A DNA stretch of 64,000 bases from Paraplanobispora takensis (GTDB lineage Bacteria; Actinomycetota; Actinomycetes; Streptosporangiales; Streptosporangiaceae). A program made the position numbers and the translations under genes. Below, piece after piece: positions 60,830 through 64,000 of the stretch. The DNA lies in contig NZ_BOOK01000046.1 in assembly GCF_016863195.1 (NCBI RefSeq), forward strand, positions 41,909 to 105,908. The letters run 5' to 3'. The first letter of the stretch is position 1. Each line of letters begins with the position of its first letter. The notes under the pieces are model-generated. The model worked only from the letters and a program-made list of their open reading frames with translations. It was not told the DNA's origin and did no database searches.

Positions 60830-61840
60830 ATGCCGAAAACCTCCGCCCGCCTGCTGGCTCTGCTGTCGCTGTTGCAGACCCGCCGCGACTGGCCCGGCAC
60901 GGTGCTGGCCGACCGTCTCGGCATCAGCCTGCGCACTGTGCGCCGCGACGTCGACCGGCTGCGCGAGCTCGGCTATCCCATCACCGCCGTCAAAGGCCCC
61001 GACGGGGGCTACCGGCTCAGCGCCGGCACCGAACTGCCCCCGCTGCTGTTCGACGACGAACAGGCCGTCGCCCTCACCGTCGCCCTGCAGATCGCCGCCA
61101 CCACCGAAGGCAACGGCCTCGCCGAACCCGCCGCGCGCGCCCTGAACACCCTTCGCCAGGTCATGCCCGCCCGGCTGCGAAACCGTGTCGACGCCTTGGA
61201 GGTCACCGCTGTCGGACGGTCCGCCAGCCGCCCGGCCGCACCCGTCGACGCCACCGTGCTGCTTGCGATCAGCGCCGCGGTCCACGCCCATGAGACCCTG
61301 CGATTCGACTACGGCACCCAGGGTGCGCACGCGCCCCCGCGCCGCGCCGAGCCGCACCACGTCATCACGTGGGACGGACGCTGGTACGTCATCGCCTGGG
61401 ATCTCGACCGCCAGGACTGGCGCACCTTCCGCGCCGACCGGATCGTGCCGCGCACTCCCAACGGACCTCGCTTCACCCCCAGAGCGCTGCCCGGCGGTGA
61501 CGTGGCCGCTTTCATCACCAGCCGGTTCCAAGGCTCCGCCGACGCCTCCGACCGCTGGCCCTGCCAAGGCACGGTCATCCTCGACCTGCCCGCCGCCGCT
61601 GTGGCCCTCTACACCCGCGACGGCATCGTCGAGGAAATCACTCCTGACCGCTGCAAGCTCACTGTCGGGTCATGGTCCTGGCCCAGCCTCGCCGCCGCCG
61701 TCGCCCGCTACGACGCCGACATCGAAGTCGTCGGGCCCCACGAACTCACGCAGGCCTTCGCACGCCTGGCCCGCCGATTCACCAAGACCGCAGCCCGGCG
61801 GAGGTCTACACCGATCTCATCAGGGTCGACGGTGCGTTGA
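60830..61840 (+). CDS. HTH_11/WYL-domain transcriptional regulator
   Basis: A 336-residue YafY-type regulator. Helix-turn-helix RRDWPGTVLADRLGISLRTV then RRDVDRLRELGYPITAVKGP; WYL-domain parts LRFDYGTQGAHAPPRRAEPH, VITWDGRWYVIAWDLDRQDW, RTFRADRIVPRTP. Divergent from the VOC gene; the operator between suggests it controls both. ATG at 60830. Confidence 0.9.
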   Translation: MPKTSARLLALLSLLQTRRDWPGTVLADRLGISLRTVRRDVDRLRELGYPITAVKGPDGGYRLSAGTELPPLLFDDEQAVALTVALQIAATTEGNGLAEPAARALNTLRQVMPARLRNRVDALEVTAVGRSASRPAAPVDATVLLAISAAVHAHETLRFDYGTQGAHAPPRRAEPHHVITWDGRWYVIAWDLDRQDWRTFRADRIVPRTPNGPRFTPRALPGGDVAAFITSRFQGSADASDRWPCQGTVILDLPAAAVALYTRDGIVEEITPDRCKLTVGSWSWPSLAAAVARYDADIEVVGPHELTQAFARLARRFTKTAARRRSTPISSGSTVR

Positions 61841-61905
61841 CCCCTCGAGCCCACCATCGTTTCCGGGACGGCCGGAGTGCGTCGCCTCCCGCCTACCGTT
61901 GGGGC

Positions 61906-62061
61906 ATGACGCGCAAGGAGATCGATGTTCAAGCCTACGAACGCGATCTGATCCCGATGTTGAAGCACTGCGGGATTTATGCGCAACCGCATGGCGCTCA
62001 CCTACACCGCCGAGCGCTGCGCGTTATCTGCGGCGCTTGGGTGCGCTCAGTATGTCGCTGA
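61906..62061 (+). CDS. Unrecognised 51-residue ORF (weak)
   Basis: MTRKEIDVQAYERDLIPMLK, then HCGIYAQPHGAH and a basic end. Its first 30 codons look protein-like but codon usage is less GC-biased than in neighbours and no ribosome site is clear. It overlaps the end of the convergent broken secreted gene. Possibly the 5' part of a truncated gene. Confidence 0.25.
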   Translation: MTRKEIDVQAYERDLIPMLKHCGIYAQPHGAHLHRRALRVICGAWVRSVCR

Positions 62062-62969
62062 ACTCATCGACGGCCGGCCCCCGACCCGGCTTCGCCTTCG
62101 GCGCGGTGATCGTCATCGGCTTGTCCCAGTTGCGGTACTGGGTGCCCAGGCGCGCCTGGGTGATCCGGCCCTCTCCCAGTCCTGCGGCGTTGACGCGCGG
62201 AGGCACGTCAAAACTCCACAAGACCCGGTACGGCCAGCCGCGGTCGTCGTACATGTAGGTCCAGCTCACCTCGGAGGCGCCCAGGGCCGCGGCCGGCGGC
62301 CTCGCGAAAGCTCGGCGAGACGCGATACAGCTGCTTGAGCGTGATCGTCCCGGTCAGGTCGTAGATCTGCTGCCGGCGTCCGGTGGTGTTGTCCTTGGTC
62401 CACGGGTGGACGATCTTGCGGTCCGTGGTGGACAGCAGCGCGCGCAGCGTGGCCGGCTCCAGAACGTTGATGAACTGATCGCCGTAGGCAGCGGCGGCGC
62501 CGCTGGCGCGGCCGGTGCGCACCCAGGATGTGGCCCGCGGCGCCAGCTGGTACTGCCAGCCGCCCACGCTGACGGTGCGCAACCTGCCCACCGAGGCCAG
62601 CACGCCGGCGAAGTAGGGGTCGGTGGCCGCCTCATCCACGATCAGCTCCTTGTGATCGCCGATGCTCAAGCGGCGGGTGTGCTCTGAGGCGATCACGCCG
62701 GCGCGTCCCAGCTTGACCTTGCCGGTGCCCTGTACGCCCATGCCGACGCCGATGATGGTGTTTCGGCCGTTGCTCAGCTGCACATGCCGTTTGAGGTCGG
62801 TGGAGGCGTTGCCGTAGAACTCGGTGGTCGCGCCGGCGCCGCGGGCCATCAGCAGCCGCAGGGCCGCTACCGGGTCGGGTCCGGCGGCGTGGGCCGGGGC
62901 GATGGCAGGAGCGACGGTGGTGGCGGTCGCAAGGGTCAAGGCGACGACGAGGGGGTGCATGCCGGACAT
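62024..62969 (-). pseudogene. Secreted LolA-like paralog with frameshift
   Basis: A paralog of the protein at 50343-51206. Signal peptide MHPLVVALTLATATTVAPAI (AHA-AG). Blocks FINVLEPATLRALLSTTD and GTITLKQLYRVSPSFREA match the paralog. At about 62290-62300, in a GGCCGCGGCCC-like stretch, the frame is lost: the original frame runs into nonsense and stops at 62208, while another frame continues the homologous text (SEVSWTYMYDDRGWPYRVLW, then DKPMTITAPKAKPGRGPA) to 62024. One inserted or lost base explains this. So recent pseudogene or sequence error. Start 62969 or 62960. Confidence 0.7.
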
Positions 62970-63119
62970 CCAAGCTGGGGGAGTACAGATCGATCTTTTG
63001 TGGGGTGACTGTAGCGTGCGGGCACATGCTCGTCGGCGTCCGGATACGCCTTCGCCTCGCCTCGAGCGGCGAAGATCAATGGTCCTCGATCGCTGGTCGA
63101 ACTACATGAGATCGGTGCC

Positions 63120-63365
63120 GTGCTGCGCGACACCACTGACGACCCCGGCCCGGAGGCGCGCCTGGCCGAGGCCGGCGAGTGTATGAGACGGATAGTCGAT
63201 CTCCTGCAGAAAGCCGACTTGCAGGCCCGGCGCTCCCATGTCGCGATCGGCCGTATCGTGCAGGCCGACCCTGCCCCCGACGCCGTCGCAGATCGACCCA
63301 TAGCGTTACGGGGTTCAGCAGAGCAACGGAACACCCCTCGGTCGACGAGCTCGGTCGCACGTTGA
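63120..63365 (+). CDS. Unrecognised ORF, possibly a fragment
   Basis: 81 codons from GTG: MLRDTTDDPGPEARLAEAGE, CMRRIVDLLQKADLQARRSH, VAIGRIVQAD, then drift. The reading continues upstream in protein-like fashion (SLVELHEIGAV) without a start, and the end looks degenerate. Probably the middle of a lost gene. Otherwise 62970-63625 holds nothing I can name. Confidence 0.25.
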   Translation: MLRDTTDDPGPEARLAEAGECMRRIVDLLQKADLQARRSHVAIGRIVQADPAPDAVADRPIALRGSAEQRNTPRSTSSVAR

Positions 63366-63625
63366 TCTACCGGTGTCCCGTTGTCTCGTTCAACCCTCTT
63401 GACGCACGGTCTCGCCCCCGCAGCGGCGTTGTCGATCGCGGTCATCACCGAAAAAGTGCCACTGGCCCATCGGTCGCCTGCTCCTACTCGGCGCGCGTGC
63501 CGCTCCCCCGGTCCCGCCGAGGCCAGGCGGTGACGATGGTCCCGGCCGGTGGTGGAGGCGGCCAGATGCGACGGCGGCCCCGTCCTGGAGGACAGGGCCG
63601 CGCAGCCGGGGTTGAACTTGGGAGG

Positions 63626-63922
63626 TCAGCAGCCTTCCAGGCCCCACCGGCTCATGACGGGGGTGTCCTTCTTGTGTAGTTCTCCCGTGGTGTAGGGCGG
63701 CACGCTCTGGCACCAGCCCCAGGTCCGCTCCGAGCCGGTACCGATCCACGCCCGCACCATTGGCGAGCTCCCGCCGCCGCAGTTGCGGTAGGAGACGTAC
63801 TGCACGCGGTTGTACACATAGGAGCTTGCACCGCACGGCTCGGCCTGGGCCGGACTGGCCGGGACGGTGAGCGTCGCTCCGATGAGTGCCGCAACGGCCG
63901 CTGCCCGCATGAGGTGCTTCAT
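63626..63922 (-). CDS. Small secreted Cys-containing protein
   Basis: 98 residues. Signal peptide MKHLMRAAAVAALIGATLTV, cleavage near AQA-EP. Mature part: PCGASSYVYNRVQYVSYRNC, GGGSSPMVRAWIGTGSERTW, GWCQSVPPYTTGEL, ending WGLEGC, with four cysteines that can make two disulfides. ATG 63922 follows GGGAGGAGG. Similar in style (not in sequence) to the small protein at 21539 and the start-less one at 29805. Function unknown. 63923-64000 is its promoter side. Confidence 0.72.
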   Translation of the reverse strand: MKHLMRAAAVAALIGATLTVPASPAQAEPCGASSYVYNRVQYVSYRNCGGGSSPMVRAWIGTGSERTWGWCQSVPPYTTGELHKKDTPVMSRWGLEGC

Positions 63923-64000
63923 GGGTCCTCCTCCCGGTCCCGGACACCCGGGACGATCATGGCCTCAAGTCTGCGAGCCGGCTCCTGCCGAAACCCTGCA

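Overview
The window is very GC-rich, with strong G/C at third codon positions, frequent GTG starts and many overlapping ATGA/GTGA stop-start junctions. Together with the gene families present (a DUF5997 gene paired with an orphan LysR effector domain, WYL regulators, many small secreted proteins) this points to a filamentous actinomycete, most likely in the Streptosporangiales. That placement is inference. No rRNA, tRNA, CRISPR array, transposase or phage gene was seen.

Layout, left to right. 1-5.6 kb: a cut-off MarR-like regulator, a LacI regulator divergent from a phytanoyl-CoA dioxygenase-like enzyme with a tandem operator between them, a methyltransferase, and an alkylsulfatase-like metallo-hydrolase translationally coupled to a gutted MFS gene. 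5.7-9.0 kb: overlapping HxlR, ArsR and YbaK genes, then a flavin monooxygenase without a normal start codon and an OsmC protein. 9.1-13.3 kb: a sulfur locus, metX-metY-CoA-binding protein-mtnA. 13.4-19.7 kb: regulators (TetR, MerR, MarR, WYL) with readable operators, a TDT-family channel, RidA and a metallo-hydrolase. 19.8-29.7 kb: an ADP-ribosyltransferase-like protein facing a BtrH-like protein, the DUF5997/LysR-domain pair, a FAH-metallo-beta-lactamase fusion operon opposite a TetR gene, and a secreted choice-of-anchor I protein. 29.8-40.8 kb: an FG-GAP lipoprotein, a GAF histidine kinase, a rifampicin-monooxygenase-like flavoprotein preceded by a leader ORF and a strong hairpin, a frameshifted cytochrome P450, and small genes.

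40.95-49.14 kb is the most interesting part. It is a tight one-directional run: phosphatase-superfamily protein, PLP aminotransferase, GNAT/FemAB-like transferase, MFS exporter, M28-type peptidase, a 46-residue peptide ending in a Cys-Cys-containing tail, and a PP-loop ATPase of the thiolation (TtuA/TtcA) type fused to an N-terminal beta-grasp domain. It looks like a small biosynthetic cluster in which a ribosomal peptide is the substrate or carrier and sulfur is handled by the PP-loop enzyme. I do not recognise the product.

49.2-64 kb: a cyclase-family hydrolase, secreted proteins, a GlxA-type regulator, a pectate lyase under two LacI-type operators, an SDR/AraC pair, a VOC/WYL pair, and a belt of decayed genes (MFS, Crp, FG-GAP, and a frameshifted paralog of a secreted protein at 50.3 kb). 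The right third looks like accessory DNA in decay.
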